This document shows, one piece after another, positions 1 through 9,933 of a DNA stretch of 64,000 nucleotides. The notes beneath the pieces are model-generated. The model had not been told where the DNA came from and ran no database searches. It saw nothing but the letters and a program-made list of their open reading frames with translations. The stretch is taken from assembly GCA_947305645.1 (NCBI GenBank), contig CAMZEC010000003.1:1-64000 (forward strand), in the 5' to 3' direction. The position numbers and the translations under genes are program-made. How positions within the stretch are numbered: the stretch's first letter is position 1; each line of letters opens with the position of its first letter. This stretch comes from an uncultured Bacteroidales bacterium (GTDB taxonomy: Bacteria > Bacteroidota > Bacteroidia > Bacteroidales > UBA932).

Positions 1-2
1 GC

Positions 3-1178
3 GAATGGTGCGGCAGGGAGTTCTCCGTAGTCGATACCGGAGGCTACACCAGCAACTCGGACGACGTGTTCGAGACGGCCATACGCTCCCAGGTGCAGAT
101 AGCCATCGACGAGGCCGACGTGGTGCTCTTCATGGTTGAGGCCGCCACCGGCATCACCGACTACGACGCCGAGATCGCCGATATCCTTCGCCGCTCCCGC
201 AAGCCCGTGATACTCTGCGTGAACAAGGTGGACACGGGGGAGAAGATGTACGACGCCTACCAGTTCTACTCCCTTGGCCTGGGCGAGATCTACAGCATCT
301 CTGCGGCCAACGGCAGCGGTACCGGAGACCTGCTGGACGCGGTCGTGGCGGCACTCCCGGAGGAAGGGGAGACGGTCGACCCGTACGCTGACCTGCCCCG
401 CATCACCATAGTCGGCAAGCCCAACGTGGGCAAGTCGTCGCTTACGAACGCCCTGCTGGGCACGGAACGCAACATCGTTACGCCGGTCGCCGGAACCACC
501 CGCGACAGCATCGAGTCGCACTACAACAAGTTCGGGCATGAGTTCATGCTGGTGGACACCGCCGGCATACGCCGCAAGACCAAGGTCAGCGAGGACCTGG
601 AGTTCTACTCCGTCATGCGGTCCATACGCGCCATCGAACATTCCGACGTCTGCATCATGATGATAGACGCCACCACGGGCATGGAGGCGCAGGACATGAA
701 CATCTTCTCGCTCATCATCCGCAACCGCAAGGGCTGCGTGCTGGTGGTGAACAAATGGGACCTCTTCATCAAGGACTCCAACACCCTGAAGGAGTACACA
801 GAGGCGCTTCGCAGCCGTCTGGCGCCGTTTGACGACGTGCCTATCGTGTTCACCTCCGTCGTGAAGATGCAGCGCATCCAGGACGTGCTGAACGCCGCAG
901 CCGAGGTGTACGCCAACTATTCGCAGAAGATCCCCACCGCCCGCCTGAACGAGGTGCTTCTGCCAATAATCGAAGAAACGCCGCCGCCGGCATGGAAAGG
1001 TAAGTACGTGAAGGTCAAGTATATCACCCAGCTGCCTACCAAGTTCCCGGCATTCGCGTTCTTCTGCAACCTGCCGCAGTATATAAAGGATCCGTACAAA
1101 CGTTTCCTTGAGAACCAGTTGCGCAAAAACTTCAATCTTACAGGCTGTCCGGTGCAGATTTACTGCCGGCAGAAATAG
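3..1178 (+). CDS. der: Ribosome biogenesis GTPase Der (EngA), 5'-truncated by window edge
   Basis: Reading frame is open from base 3 ([30 protein letters not shown]...); tandem GTPase domains with [29 protein letters not shown] motifs and C-terminal KH-like domain. Confidence 0.95.
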   Translation, partial: EWCGREFSVVDTGGYTSNSDDVFETAIRSQVQIAIDEADVVLFMVEAATGITDYDAEIADILRRSRKPVILCVNKVDTGEKMYDAYQFYSLGLGEIYSISAANGSGTGDLLDAVVAALPEEGETVDPYADLPRITIVGKPNVGKSSLTNALLGTERNIVTPVAGTTRDSIESHYNKFGHEFMLVDTAGIRRKTKVSEDLEFYSVMRSIRAIEHSDVCIMMIDATTGMEAQDMNIFSLIIRNRKGCVLVVNKWDLFIKDSNTLKEYTEALRSRLAPFDDVPIVFTSVVKMQRIQDVLNAAAEVYANYSQKIPTARLNEVLLPIIEETPPPAWKGKYVKVKYITQLPTKFPAFAFFCNLPQYIKDPYKRFLENQLRKNFNLTGCPVQIYCRQK

Positions 1179-1187
1179 CTTTCCGTC

Positions 1188-2030
1188 ATGGGCTTCTGGC
1201 TCAAATATGCCAAGGTGATGCTGGCCGGACTGGTGGGCTCTATGTTCTCCGCTCTGGCCAATGAAGGCCCTGCGTTCATCCAGGGGCCAAACGGCAAGCT
1301 GTCCGTGGCTGTGCAGCTTCCGAAACGCTTCGACAAGACGAAGGACAAATGTCCCATGGTTATTGTGATGCACGGGGTCATGTCCAACAAGAACGTGCCC
1401 CCTATGCCGCGTTTTGCTCGCAAGCTTGTCCGTGATGGCTATGCCGTACTGAGATTTGACTTCAACGCCCAGGGCAAGAGTGAAGGGGATGTGCTCAAGT
1501 GCACCATTCGCAGCGAGATAGATGATGCCAGCGCAGTATATGATTATGTCCGGTCCCTGCCATTTGTGAGCAGCGTGGTGCTGTTCGGCCATTCCCAGGG
1601 AGGAGTGGTTGCAAGTATGCTGGCAGGGGAGTTGCAGGCGGAAGGCCGTGCTCCTGAAGCGCTGGTGCTGATGGCCCCCGGAGCGGTGTTGAAGGACTAC
1701 GCCCTGGAAGGCAAATTCCTGGGACAGGAGTGCGATCCCGTGAATCCGCCGGAATATGTCCAGGTAGGCTGGTACAAGTTCAGCCGCGAGTACATTCTGA
1801 GCGCCCAGACTCTGCCGATTTATGAAGAATCCGCCCTTTATACAGGGCCTGTTTGCCTGGTCCACGGGGAGCTGGACGAAATAGTTCCAGTCAAGTACAG
1901 CGACAAGTACAACGAGATATACCAAAACTGCGAATATACCGTCATCCCCCGCGAGGCCCATCTGTTCACTATCCGTCCCGCCGTCGTCGATTCTGCCTTC
2001 CTGGCCTTCCTTCGGAAGTTGTTTAAATAG
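1188..2030 (+). CDS. Alpha/beta hydrolase (esterase/lipase-like)
   Basis: MHGVMSNK and GHSQGG nucleophile elbow, C-terminal D and H (HGELDEIVP, REAHLF). Confidence 0.85.
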   Translation: MGFWLKYAKVMLAGLVGSMFSALANEGPAFIQGPNGKLSVAVQLPKRFDKTKDKCPMVIVMHGVMSNKNVPPMPRFARKLVRDGYAVLRFDFNAQGKSEGDVLKCTIRSEIDDASAVYDYVRSLPFVSSVVLFGHSQGGVVASMLAGELQAEGRAPEALVLMAPGAVLKDYALEGKFLGQECDPVNPPEYVQVGWYKFSREYILSAQTLPIYEESALYTGPVCLVHGELDEIVPVKYSDKYNEIYQNCEYTVIPREAHLFTIRPAVVDSAFLAFLRKLFK

Positions 2031-2033
2031 CCG

Positions 2034-2139
2034 CTGGAGCGCAACCTGCTGTTTTTCAGTAACATGATGATTTTGCCTGCATGAAAAACAATGCAGGCAA
2101 AATCATCATGTTGCGTATTTCTATGTAGTTACGTTCCAG
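2034..2139. repeat. Long palindrome with a perfect 22-bp inner stem (2061-2082 / 2091-2112) and imperfect outer arms
   Basis: aacatgatgattttgcctgcat / atgcaggcaaaatcatcatgtt with 8-nt loop gaaaaaca; outer ctggagcgcaac vs reverse complement ctggaacgtaac. Confidence 0.85.
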
Positions 2140-2177
2140 CTTGTCTGGCGAGTATTGCATAATACGAGCAAAAACGT

Positions 2178-2185
2178 TATATTTG
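2178..2185 (+). promoter_or_regulatory. Bacteroidetes-type -7 box TATATTTG with upstream TTG about 20 nt away (2155-2157)
   Basis: TTG-N20-TATATTTG upstream of xseA ATG at 2193. Confidence 0.6.
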
Positions 2186-2192
2186 GAAGACT

Positions 2193-3356
2193 ATGATAGA
2201 GCAGGATTATCTGGAGCTGCTTGAGCTGCAGCAGATTATAAAGGAAGGGGTCGAAGATGCCGTTCCCGAAGCCGTTCGCGTGCGTGCGGAAGTTGCGTCT
2301 GTGCAGCAGCGTACCAATGGCCACTGCTATCTTGAGTTGTGCCAGAGCGACGAACGTACTCAGCTGGCGAAGGTGCGTGCCATAATCTGGCGTTCGCAAG
2401 CAGCGGAGATTCTGGGAAAGTTTGCCGAGGCCACCGGCGCCCCGCTTCAGCCAGGCGTGGCTGTTATCTTCGAGGTTAAGGTAAACTACAGCGAGCTCTA
2501 CGGCGTATCGCTTATCATAGAGGACATAGATGTTACGAGCACCATCGGCGAGGCGGAGCTGAGGCGCCGCCGTACTCTGGACAGGCTGGAGAAGGAGGGG
2601 CTGCTGGAGCTGCAGAAGGAGTTCGCCCTGCCGCCGGTTCCCTATTCGCTTGCGGTCATATCGGCCCCCGATGCTGCCGGATACGGAGACTTCCGCCGTC
2701 ACCTGCTGGAGAACGAATACGGATTTGCCTTTGACGTTACTCTTTTCCCCGCTACGATGCAGGGCGAAGGTGCTCCCGCGTCGATTATCGCTGCGCTGGA
2801 AAAGATTCTTCCCGTTGCTGCGCCCGGTCAGAATGACAGCGTCTCATGTCATCCTGAGCGAAGCGAAGGATCTAACTTCGACGCAATATTAATCCTTCGC
2901 GGAGGCGGGTCGAGCCTGGACCTGGCGTGCTTCGACGATTACGATCTCTGTGCCGCCATAGCCCGCTGCCCGCTGCCGGTCTTTACCGCCATAGGCCACG
3001 ACCGCGACGAGCATGCCGCGGACCTGGTGGCCTGCGGCTCTGTGAAGACACCCACGGCCCTGGCCGACATGTTCATAGACGCCGTTGCGGCGGAAGACGA
3101 ATGCATCTCCAGCTTCCAGAACCGCCTGAGACTGGCATTCTCCGCCAAGCTGGCTGTTCTGGACGCCGCCGTTTCAAGGCTGGAGACCCGTATAACGGCA
3201 GCCAATCCCAGGCTCCTGCTGGAACGCGGCTACACCCTTGTAACCAACGACAAAGGCACCATACTAAAGCTTGCGGCGGACGCTGCCGCAGGAGACAGAA
3301 TCAAGGTCCTTTACAAGGACGGAACCCTCAATTGCACGGTAAATGGAAAAGTTTGA
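2193..3356 (+). CDS. xseA: Exodeoxyribonuclease VII large subunit, with in-frame repeat-derived insert
   Basis: LILRGGGSSLDLACFDDYDLCAAIARCPLPVFTAIGHDRDEHAADLVA...KTPTALADMFI signature; N-terminal OB-fold; followed by xseB. Confidence 0.93.
   Translation: MIEQDYLELLELQQIIKEGVEDAVPEAVRVRAEVASVQQRTNGHCYLELCQSDERTQLAKVRAIIWRSQAAEILGKFAEATGAPLQPGVAVIFEVKVNYSELYGVSLIIEDIDVTSTIGEAELRRRRTLDRLEKEGLLELQKEFALPPVPYSLAVISAPDAAGYGDFRRHLLENEYGFAFDVTLFPATMQGEGAPASIIAALEKILPVAAPGQNDSVSCHPERSEGSNFDAILILRGGGSSLDLACFDDYDLCAAIARCPLPVFTAIGHDRDEHAADLVACGSVKTPTALADMFIDAVAAEDECISSFQNRLRLAFSAKLAVLDAAVSRLETRITAANPRLLLERGYTLVTNDKGTILKLAADAAAGDRIKVLYKDGTLNCTVNGKV
2847..2873. repeat. Palindromic-type repeat (tgtcatcctgagcgaagcgaaggatct) inside xseA
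   Basis: Translates in-frame as CHPERSEGS; related copies at 43351, 44096 and 45421. Confidence 0.85.
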
Positions 3357-3525
3357 CTACAGCAAAGCGATGGCGGAACTGGAGCAGATAGCCGCCAGGG
3401 TTGAGGACCCATCCACGGGACTCGACGACATAGACAAATACATCAAGCGCAGCGAAGAGCTGATTACCGCCTGCCGCGAATACCTGCGCAGCGCCCGAGA
3501 GAAAATCGATAATCTTAACAGATGA
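3343..3525 (+). CDS. xseB: Exodeoxyribonuclease VII small subunit
   Basis: 60 aa, FDYSKAMAELEQIAARVEDPSTGLDDIDKYIKRSEELI; overlaps xseA end. Confidence 0.9.
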   Translation: MEKFDYSKAMAELEQIAARVEDPSTGLDDIDKYIKRSEELITACREYLRSAREKIDNLNR

Positions 3526-5516
3526 AGAAAATATATCAAACCGATCCCTGGCTGGAGCCTTTCAAAGGCGCCATCGAGGCACGCCATGAACGCATACTCG
3601 CAGACAAACGCAAGCTTGCGGGCGACAAGCCGCTTTCCGAGGCTGTAAACAACCATCTCTATTACGGCCTCCACCATGATTCCAAAGGCTGGGTCATACG
3701 CGAGTGGGCTCCCAGTGCCACCAAGATTTATCTTATAGGCGATTTCAATAACTGGAAGCGTACTCCGGACTATCTCTTTACCCCGGTAGGGCAGGGGAAC
3801 TGGGAACTGCGTCTGCCCGATGTTTTCCTTACCCACGGAGCTCTTTACAAGCTTTGGATAGAATGGCCCGGCGGAGGAGGGGAGCGCATTCCCGCATACT
3901 GTACCCGTGTGGTTCAGGACCCGGAAACCAAAGTCTTCTGCGCTCAGGTCTGGAACCCCAAACCCTATGTCTGGAAGCACCGCAATCCGGGACCGCGTCC
4001 CCATCCCTTCATCTACGAATGCCATATCGGCATGAGCGGAGAGAAGGAAGGTGTCGCCAGCTTCGACGACTTCCGCCGCGACGTGCTGCCGCGCGTCAAG
4101 CGTCTCGGTTACGACGTCATTCAGATAATGGCCCTTCAGGAGCATCCGTACTACGGCTCCTTCGGCTATCAGGTTTCCAGCTTCTTCGCCCTCAGCTCGC
4201 GCTTCGGCACGCCGGAGGAGTTCAAGCGGCTGGTGGATGAAGCGCACGCCGCAGGCATTGCGGTCATCATGGACATAGTGCATTCGCACGCAGTGGGCAA
4301 CGAGGTCGAGGGCCTTGGTCGACTGGACGGCCGTGAGGACCTTTATTTTTATCCCGGAGACGCCGGTCATCATCCGGCATGGGGCACCCGCTGCTTCGAT
4401 TACGGCAAGGACGAGGTGAAGTATTTCCTGCTCTCCAACTGCAAGTATTGGATGGAAGAGTACCACATAGACGGCTTCCGCTTCGACGGCGTGACCAGTA
4501 TGCTATACTGGAACCATGGTCTCGGAATCGACTTCGGCAGCTATGACGTCTATTTCAACTCCGGAGTGGACGAGAATGCCGTGACTTATCTGGGTCTCGC
4601 CAATATGCTCATCCATGAAATGAATCCCAAGGCCATAACTATTGCCGAAGATGTAAGCGGAATGGCAGGCCTGGCTGCTCCCTTTGCTGCCGGCGGCGTG
4701 GGCTTCGACTTCCGCATGGCCATGGGCATCGCCGATCACTGGATCAAGTGGATCAAGGAACTGCCCGACGAGGGCTGGACTCCCGGCATGATATGGTGGG
4801 AGCTTACAAACAAGAGGGCTGACGAAAAGACCGTGAGCTATGCTGAATGTCACGACCAGGCCCTGGTGGGCGACAAGACCATCATCTTCCGCCTGATAGA
4901 CAAAGAGATGTATTTCAGCATGCGCAAGGATCAGCAGAACGACTTGGTAGACAGGGGAATAGCCCTCCATAAGCTGATACGTCTCGTAACTGCTGCAACA
5001 TGCGGCGGAGGTTACCTGAACTTCATGGGCAACGAGTTCGGACATCCCGAATGGATAGACTTCCCCCGAGAGGGGAACGGATGGTCGTACCAGCATGCCA
5101 GGCGCCTCTGGTCCATTGCCGACAACCCCGAGCTGCGCTATCATGGGCTGGAGGAATTCGATGCCGCCATGATACATCTCCTGAAGAAAGAACATAGCCT
5201 GAAAGGCTACCCTGAACTGCTTGTTGCAGACGAGCAGAAACAAATCTTGGTTTTCCGCAGGGAAAATTGTATCTTTGCGCTGAACTTCAACCCCCAAGGC
5301 TCTTTCCAGGATTACGGATTTTCAGCTCCGGCGGGAGAGTTCGTCAAGGTGTTCGATTCCGACGAGCAGCGATTCGGCGGATTTGGCCGTTTGCCTGAAG
5401 ACGAAAAGCATGTGGCTTTGCCGCAAAAATCGCCCAACGGCAACCAGGCCTACGACCACACCCTGTATATGTACCTGCCCAGCAGGTGCGCCATAGTTTT
5501 GAAAAAGATTGACTGA
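3522..5516 (+). CDS. glgB: 1,4-alpha-glucan branching enzyme (GH13)
   Basis: IYLIGDFNNWKR, MDIVHSHA, DGFRFDGVTSM, AEDVSG, YAECHDQALVGDKT motifs; CBM48-like N-terminus. Confidence 0.93.
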   Translation: MKKIYQTDPWLEPFKGAIEARHERILADKRKLAGDKPLSEAVNNHLYYGLHHDSKGWVIREWAPSATKIYLIGDFNNWKRTPDYLFTPVGQGNWELRLPDVFLTHGALYKLWIEWPGGGGERIPAYCTRVVQDPETKVFCAQVWNPKPYVWKHRNPGPRPHPFIYECHIGMSGEKEGVASFDDFRRDVLPRVKRLGYDVIQIMALQEHPYYGSFGYQVSSFFALSSRFGTPEEFKRLVDEAHAAGIAVIMDIVHSHAVGNEVEGLGRLDGREDLYFYPGDAGHHPAWGTRCFDYGKDEVKYFLLSNCKYWMEEYHIDGFRFDGVTSMLYWNHGLGIDFGSYDVYFNSGVDENAVTYLGLANMLIHEMNPKAITIAEDVSGMAGLAAPFAAGGVGFDFRMAMGIADHWIKWIKELPDEGWTPGMIWWELTNKRADEKTVSYAECHDQALVGDKTIIFRLIDKEMYFSMRKDQQNDLVDRGIALHKLIRLVTAATCGGGYLNFMGNEFGHPEWIDFPREGNGWSYQHARRLWSIADNPELRYHGLEEFDAAMIHLLKKEHSLKGYPELLVADEQKQILVFRRENCIFALNFNPQGSFQDYGFSAPAGEFVKVFDSDEQRFGGFGRLPEDEKHVALPQKSPNGNQAYDHTLYMYLPSRCAIVLKKID

Positions 5517-5517
5517 T

Positions 5518-7458
5518 ATGGCATTCTTGAAATTCAACAAGAACGAGCTGGTGAACCTGGCTTACTCGCTTAAGCGCGAGATCATCTGCGCCAACAAGAC
5601 GGGTGCTTACTGCAACACGTCCATCGTGACCTGCAACACCCGCCGCTACCACGGCTTGCTCGCCGTTACCCTGGACCGCTTCGGCGGCGACCATTTCATG
5701 CTGCTGTCCGCCCTCGACGAGAGTCTGGTCGTGAACGGCAAGCAGTTCAACCTGGGCATCCATTGTTACGGCGACATCTACGAGCCCCGCGGACACAAAT
5801 ACGTGGTGGACTTTGCGGAGGACCCAGTGCCGAACATTACCTACCAGGTAGGAGAGATCGTTTTCCGCAAGAGTATCATTCTGGCTCCGGACAAGGACCA
5901 GGTGCTCGTGAAGTACGAACTTGTCAAGTCTCCTTCTCCCGTAACGCTCATCGTCAAGCCGTTCCTGGCTTTCCGCAACGTTCACGATCTCACCCATCAG
6001 AACGACAAGGCGAACACTGCCTTCTCGGAGATTCCCGGAGGCGTTTCGTTCCGCATGTATCCCAACTTCCCGGACCTGAATCTGCAGCTCAGCGACTCCA
6101 AGGCCGAATGGAAGTACCTTCCGTGCTGGAACAACAACGTCACCTACTCCGACGAGTATCGCCGCGGCTACGATTGCAAGGAAGATCTTTTCACTCCCGG
6201 AATCTTCAGCCTCAAGTTGTCCAGCGGCTCTTCGGTAGTTTTCTCGGCATCGATTACGGAGGCTTCTCCTGCAGGTCTCAAACGCCAGTTCAACTCATAT
6301 CTGGCCAAACTGCCGGAGGTGTCCGGTTACCATGACCAGCTGGTGCGCTGCGCAGACTGGCTCATTACCCGCCACAACGGCGTGGCCATGATCAATGCCG
6401 GCCTTTCGTGGCTTAACACAGGCCTGTTGCGCGAAACCCTCGTGGCCCTTCCCGGCCTCACGCTCCACGGCGCCCACGATCCCGCATTGTTCGAGGAGAT
6501 ACTCGACAACCTCATCGCCGCCGAGCAGGAGCGTCTTACCAGGCGTACGACCCAGGTGGAGGCACCGCTTTACATGGCTGTGGCCCTTCAGCAGTATATC
6601 GATTACGGAGCCGACCCCGCAAAGGTTTGGAAGAAATACGGCGAGACAATAAAGATGATACTCGACAGCTATCTTCCCGGCCGCAGGAAGGAAGTTGCGA
6701 TGCACCCCTCAGGCCTGCTGTGGGCCCAGATGGACGGCGTGGCGCTTTCCTGGATGAACGCTTACGTGAACGGCCGTGCGGTCACCGAGCGCGCCGGCTA
6801 CCAGATAGAGACAAACGCATTCTGGTACAATGCCATATGCTTCGCCATCGAGATGGAAGGCAAGTACGGTCCCAAGAGGGGCGCCTTCGTTAAGAAATGG
6901 GAGCCTGTGCGTGACCTTGTGCGCGCCAATTTCCAGCGCGTGTTCCTGGATCCCGAGTCCGGACGCCTTGCCGACTACGTGGACGCCGCCGGCCGCAACA
7001 TGGACGTCCGTCCCAACCAGCTGTACGCAATCTGGGTTAAATATTCCCCGCTCGACGAGGATATGGCTCCTGCCGTCATCAGCGTGATCGACAGGGAACT
7101 CGTAACGTCCCGCGGTATCCGCACCCTCTCGCCCCGCGACCCCAAGTATCGCGGAGTCTATGAAGGCGCGCAGATCGAGCGTGACCTTGCCTATCATCAG
7201 GGATGCACCCGCCCCAACCTGCTTGAGCCGTATATCGAGATGGCCTTCAAGGTCAAGGGCCCTTCATTCGTGAAGCGTGCCGAGTGGCTCATAGAGGGCT
7301 TCTGGGCAGACCTCAGCAAGCACGGCGTCGGAACCTTCTCCGAACTCTACGACGGAGATCCGCCCCACGAGCCTCACGGAGCCATTTCTTCTGCGCTCAG
7401 CACGGCGGCGCTGCTGGCGGTAGTGGACATAATCGAAAAAAACAAGGAGGTCAAATAA
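5518..7458 (+). CDS. Glycogen debranching enzyme family protein (amylo-alpha-1,6-glucosidase domain)
   Basis: KTGAYCNTSIVTCNTRRYHGLLA N-terminal signature; C-terminal six-hairpin part with LWAQMDGVALSWMNA...NAFWYNAI; alternative ORF start 5509. Confidence 0.9.
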   Translation: MAFLKFNKNELVNLAYSLKREIICANKTGAYCNTSIVTCNTRRYHGLLAVTLDRFGGDHFMLLSALDESLVVNGKQFNLGIHCYGDIYEPRGHKYVVDFAEDPVPNITYQVGEIVFRKSIILAPDKDQVLVKYELVKSPSPVTLIVKPFLAFRNVHDLTHQNDKANTAFSEIPGGVSFRMYPNFPDLNLQLSDSKAEWKYLPCWNNNVTYSDEYRRGYDCKEDLFTPGIFSLKLSSGSSVVFSASITEASPAGLKRQFNSYLAKLPEVSGYHDQLVRCADWLITRHNGVAMINAGLSWLNTGLLRETLVALPGLTLHGAHDPALFEEILDNLIAAEQERLTRRTTQVEAPLYMAVALQQYIDYGADPAKVWKKYGETIKMILDSYLPGRRKEVAMHPSGLLWAQMDGVALSWMNAYVNGRAVTERAGYQIETNAFWYNAICFAIEMEGKYGPKRGAFVKKWEPVRDLVRANFQRVFLDPESGRLADYVDAAGRNMDVRPNQLYAIWVKYSPLDEDMAPAVISVIDRELVTSRGIRTLSPRDPKYRGVYEGAQIERDLAYHQGCTRPNLLEPYIEMAFKVKGPSFVKRAEWLIEGFWADLSKHGVGTFSELYDGDPPHEPHGAISSALSTAALLAVVDIIEKNKEVK

Positions 7459-7459
7459 T

Positions 7460-8746
7460 ATGAGAGTTTTGATGTTCGGATGGGAGTTTCCTCCCCACAT
7501 CGCAGGCGGTCTGGGCACGGCCTGCGAGGGCATCGTCAAGGGTTTGGCGTACAACGGGGTGGAGACCCTGTTCGTGATGCCCAACGCCTCCGGCGACGAA
7601 GACCAGAGCGCAACGACCATACTCAATGCGAGCGATGTCGAGGTGCGCAATGTCAGCAGCACGGTTGAGGAGTTCATCAACAAGGTGAAGTTCGTATATG
7701 TGGACTCCAATATCGTTCCCTACGTCGATCCCGACGAGTACTACGAGGCCATTGAGAAGATGAAGGCCAAAGGGCTCGGCGAGACCACCGTGGGCTTCGG
7801 CCAGAAATTCAAGTTCTCCGGCAAGTACGGCGCCAACCTCATGGAGGAGGTCTCCCGTTACGCGCAGGTGGGCGGAACGATAGCCATGCAGCACGTGGAC
7901 GAGTTCGACATCATTCATGCGCACGACTGGCTTACCTACCTGGCCGGCATTGCAGCCAAGGAGCTTACCGGCAAGCCGCTCGTTGTGCACGTACATGCGA
8001 CTTCCTACGACCGCGGTGACGAGAAGCACATCGATACCAGGGTGCTCGACATAGAGACCCGCGGCATGCAGGCCGCCGACCGTGTAGTCACCGTCAGCGA
8101 CCTTACCCGCAACATAGTCATCAACAAGTACGGCATAAACCCCGACAAGGTGGTTACCGTACACAATGCCGTGGACTTCAGCGGACGCGAAGACATTACC
8201 GTGGAACGCGGCGTGAAGGACAAGGTTGTCACTTTCCTCGGGCGTATCACCTTCCAGAAAGGTCCCGAGTATTTCATAGATGCTGCCGCCAAGGTGCTCA
8301 AGCGTACCAAGAACGTGCGCTTCGTGATGGCCGGCAGCGGTGACATGATGAACCGCGCCATCCAGCAGGTCGCCCGCCTGGGCATCTCCGACCGCTTCCA
8401 CTTCACCGGCTTCCTCCGCGGAGCTGACGTGCAGAAGATGTTTGCCCTGTCTGACGTGTACATCATGCCCTCGGTTTCCGAGCCATTCGGCATTTCCCCG
8501 TTGGAGGCCATGCGTACCGGGGTGCCTTCCATAATCTCCCACCAGTCCGGTGCGGCCGAAATCCTGAAGTTCGCCCTTAAGGTCGATTTCTGGGATGTAG
8601 ATGCACTGGCCGATGACATCTATGCCCTCGTCTCTTATCCCGCCCTTACCGAGTTCGCTTCAAAGCAGGGCTACGACGAGGTGAATGAACTCAAGTGGAA
8701 CGGCGCTACCGCCAAATTGAAAAAAGTTTACGAATCTTTGATATGA
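7460..8746 (+). CDS. Glycosyltransferase family 4 (glycogen synthase-like)
   Basis: MFGWEFPPHIAGGLGTACEGIVKGL, FLGRITFQKGPEYFI, SVSEPFGISPLEAMRTGVPSI. Confidence 0.9.
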   Translation: MRVLMFGWEFPPHIAGGLGTACEGIVKGLAYNGVETLFVMPNASGDEDQSATTILNASDVEVRNVSSTVEEFINKVKFVYVDSNIVPYVDPDEYYEAIEKMKAKGLGETTVGFGQKFKFSGKYGANLMEEVSRYAQVGGTIAMQHVDEFDIIHAHDWLTYLAGIAAKELTGKPLVVHVHATSYDRGDEKHIDTRVLDIETRGMQAADRVVTVSDLTRNIVINKYGINPDKVVTVHNAVDFSGREDITVERGVKDKVVTFLGRITFQKGPEYFIDAAAKVLKRTKNVRFVMAGSGDMMNRAIQQVARLGISDRFHFTGFLRGADVQKMFALSDVYIMPSVSEPFGISPLEAMRTGVPSIISHQSGAAEILKFALKVDFWDVDALADDIYALVSYPALTEFASKQGYDEVNELKWNGATAKLKKVYESLI

Positions 8747-9933
8747 AAAAGTCAGTCTGCCTTTATTTCCAGGTCCATCAGCCTACAAGACTCCGTCAGT
8801 ATCGCTTCTTCGATATAGGCAAGGACTCTCATTATTATGATGATTTCGCCAACAGGACTATCCTGAAGAGGGTGGCCCAGAAGTGCTATCTCCCTATGAA
8901 CGAGCTGCTTCTGGAGGCAATCACCAAGACAAAGGGCAAGTTCAAAGTGGCTTTTTCCATCTCCGGTTCGGCCCTTGAGCAATTCGACCGCTATGCCCCC
9001 GAGGTGCTGGAAAGCTTCCGCAAGCTGGCAGCTACCGGGAAGGTCGAGTTCCTTTGCGAGACCTATTATCACTCCCTGGCATCCCTTGCCTCTCCTTCCG
9101 AGTTCATTCATCAGGTAGAGAAGCACAAGGCCCATATCAAAGATGCCCTGGGCGTGGAGCCCGTTACCTTCCGCAACACCGAGCTCATCTATTCCGACGC
9201 AATCGCGCGCCAGGTGTACGACCTCGGCTTCAAGACCATGCTGACAGAGGGCGCCCGCCACATCATGGGCTGGCAGAGCCCCAACTACGTCTACACTGCC
9301 GCTTCCCAGCCGAAGCTCCGCCTGTTGCTCCGCAACTACGGCCTCAGCGACGACATCGCGTTCCGTTTCTCCAACAAGGGATGGAACGAGTGGCCGCTGA
9401 CCACGGATAAGTTCGTCGGCTGGCTGGATGAGGCGGAAGGCGATATCGTGAACCTTTTCATGGACTATGAGACTTTTGGCGAGCATCAGACAGAAGAAAG
9501 CGGAATCTTCGATTTCATGCGCGCCCTTCCTGCCGCCGTCATCAAGGCCGGAATGGACTTCGTGACCCCCGCACAGGCAGTCAAGAACATCAAGCCGGCA
9601 GACAGCCTCAGCGTGCCCGATCCCATTTCGTGGGCGGACGAGGAGCGCGATCTGAGTGCCTGGTTAGGCAACGAGCTGCAGCAGGATGCATATAACAAGC
9701 TTTATCGTCTTACCGAGAAGCTCGCCCTTATCAACGATCCCGAGCTTTGGGCAGACTTCGGTCACCTGCAGGAGAGCGACCATCTCTACTACATGTGTAC
9801 AAAGTTCTTCTCCGACGGTGAGATTCATAAGCGCTTCAGCCCTTACGACACTCCCTTCGAGGCGTTCATCAACTATATGAACGTACTCAGTGATTTCATT
9901 ATCAGAACTAATTATGCAGAACAACAGATTTGA
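8743..9933 (+). CDS. Glycoside hydrolase family 57 (alpha-amylase-type)
   Basis: VCLYFQVHQPTRLR, KVAFSISGSALEQF, VTFRNTELIYSD, FMDYETFGEHQ; ORF track start 8695 is probably too early. Confidence 0.88.
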   Translation: MKKSVCLYFQVHQPTRLRQYRFFDIGKDSHYYDDFANRTILKRVAQKCYLPMNELLLEAITKTKGKFKVAFSISGSALEQFDRYAPEVLESFRKLAATGKVEFLCETYYHSLASLASPSEFIHQVEKHKAHIKDALGVEPVTFRNTELIYSDAIARQVYDLGFKTMLTEGARHIMGWQSPNYVYTAASQPKLRLLLRNYGLSDDIAFRFSNKGWNEWPLTTDKFVGWLDEAEGDIVNLFMDYETFGEHQTEESGIFDFMRALPAAVIKAGMDFVTPAQAVKNIKPADSLSVPDPISWADEERDLSAWLGNELQQDAYNKLYRLTEKLALINDPELWADFGHLQESDHLYYMCTKFFSDGEIHKRFSPYDTPFEAFINYMNVLSDFIIRTNYAEQQI

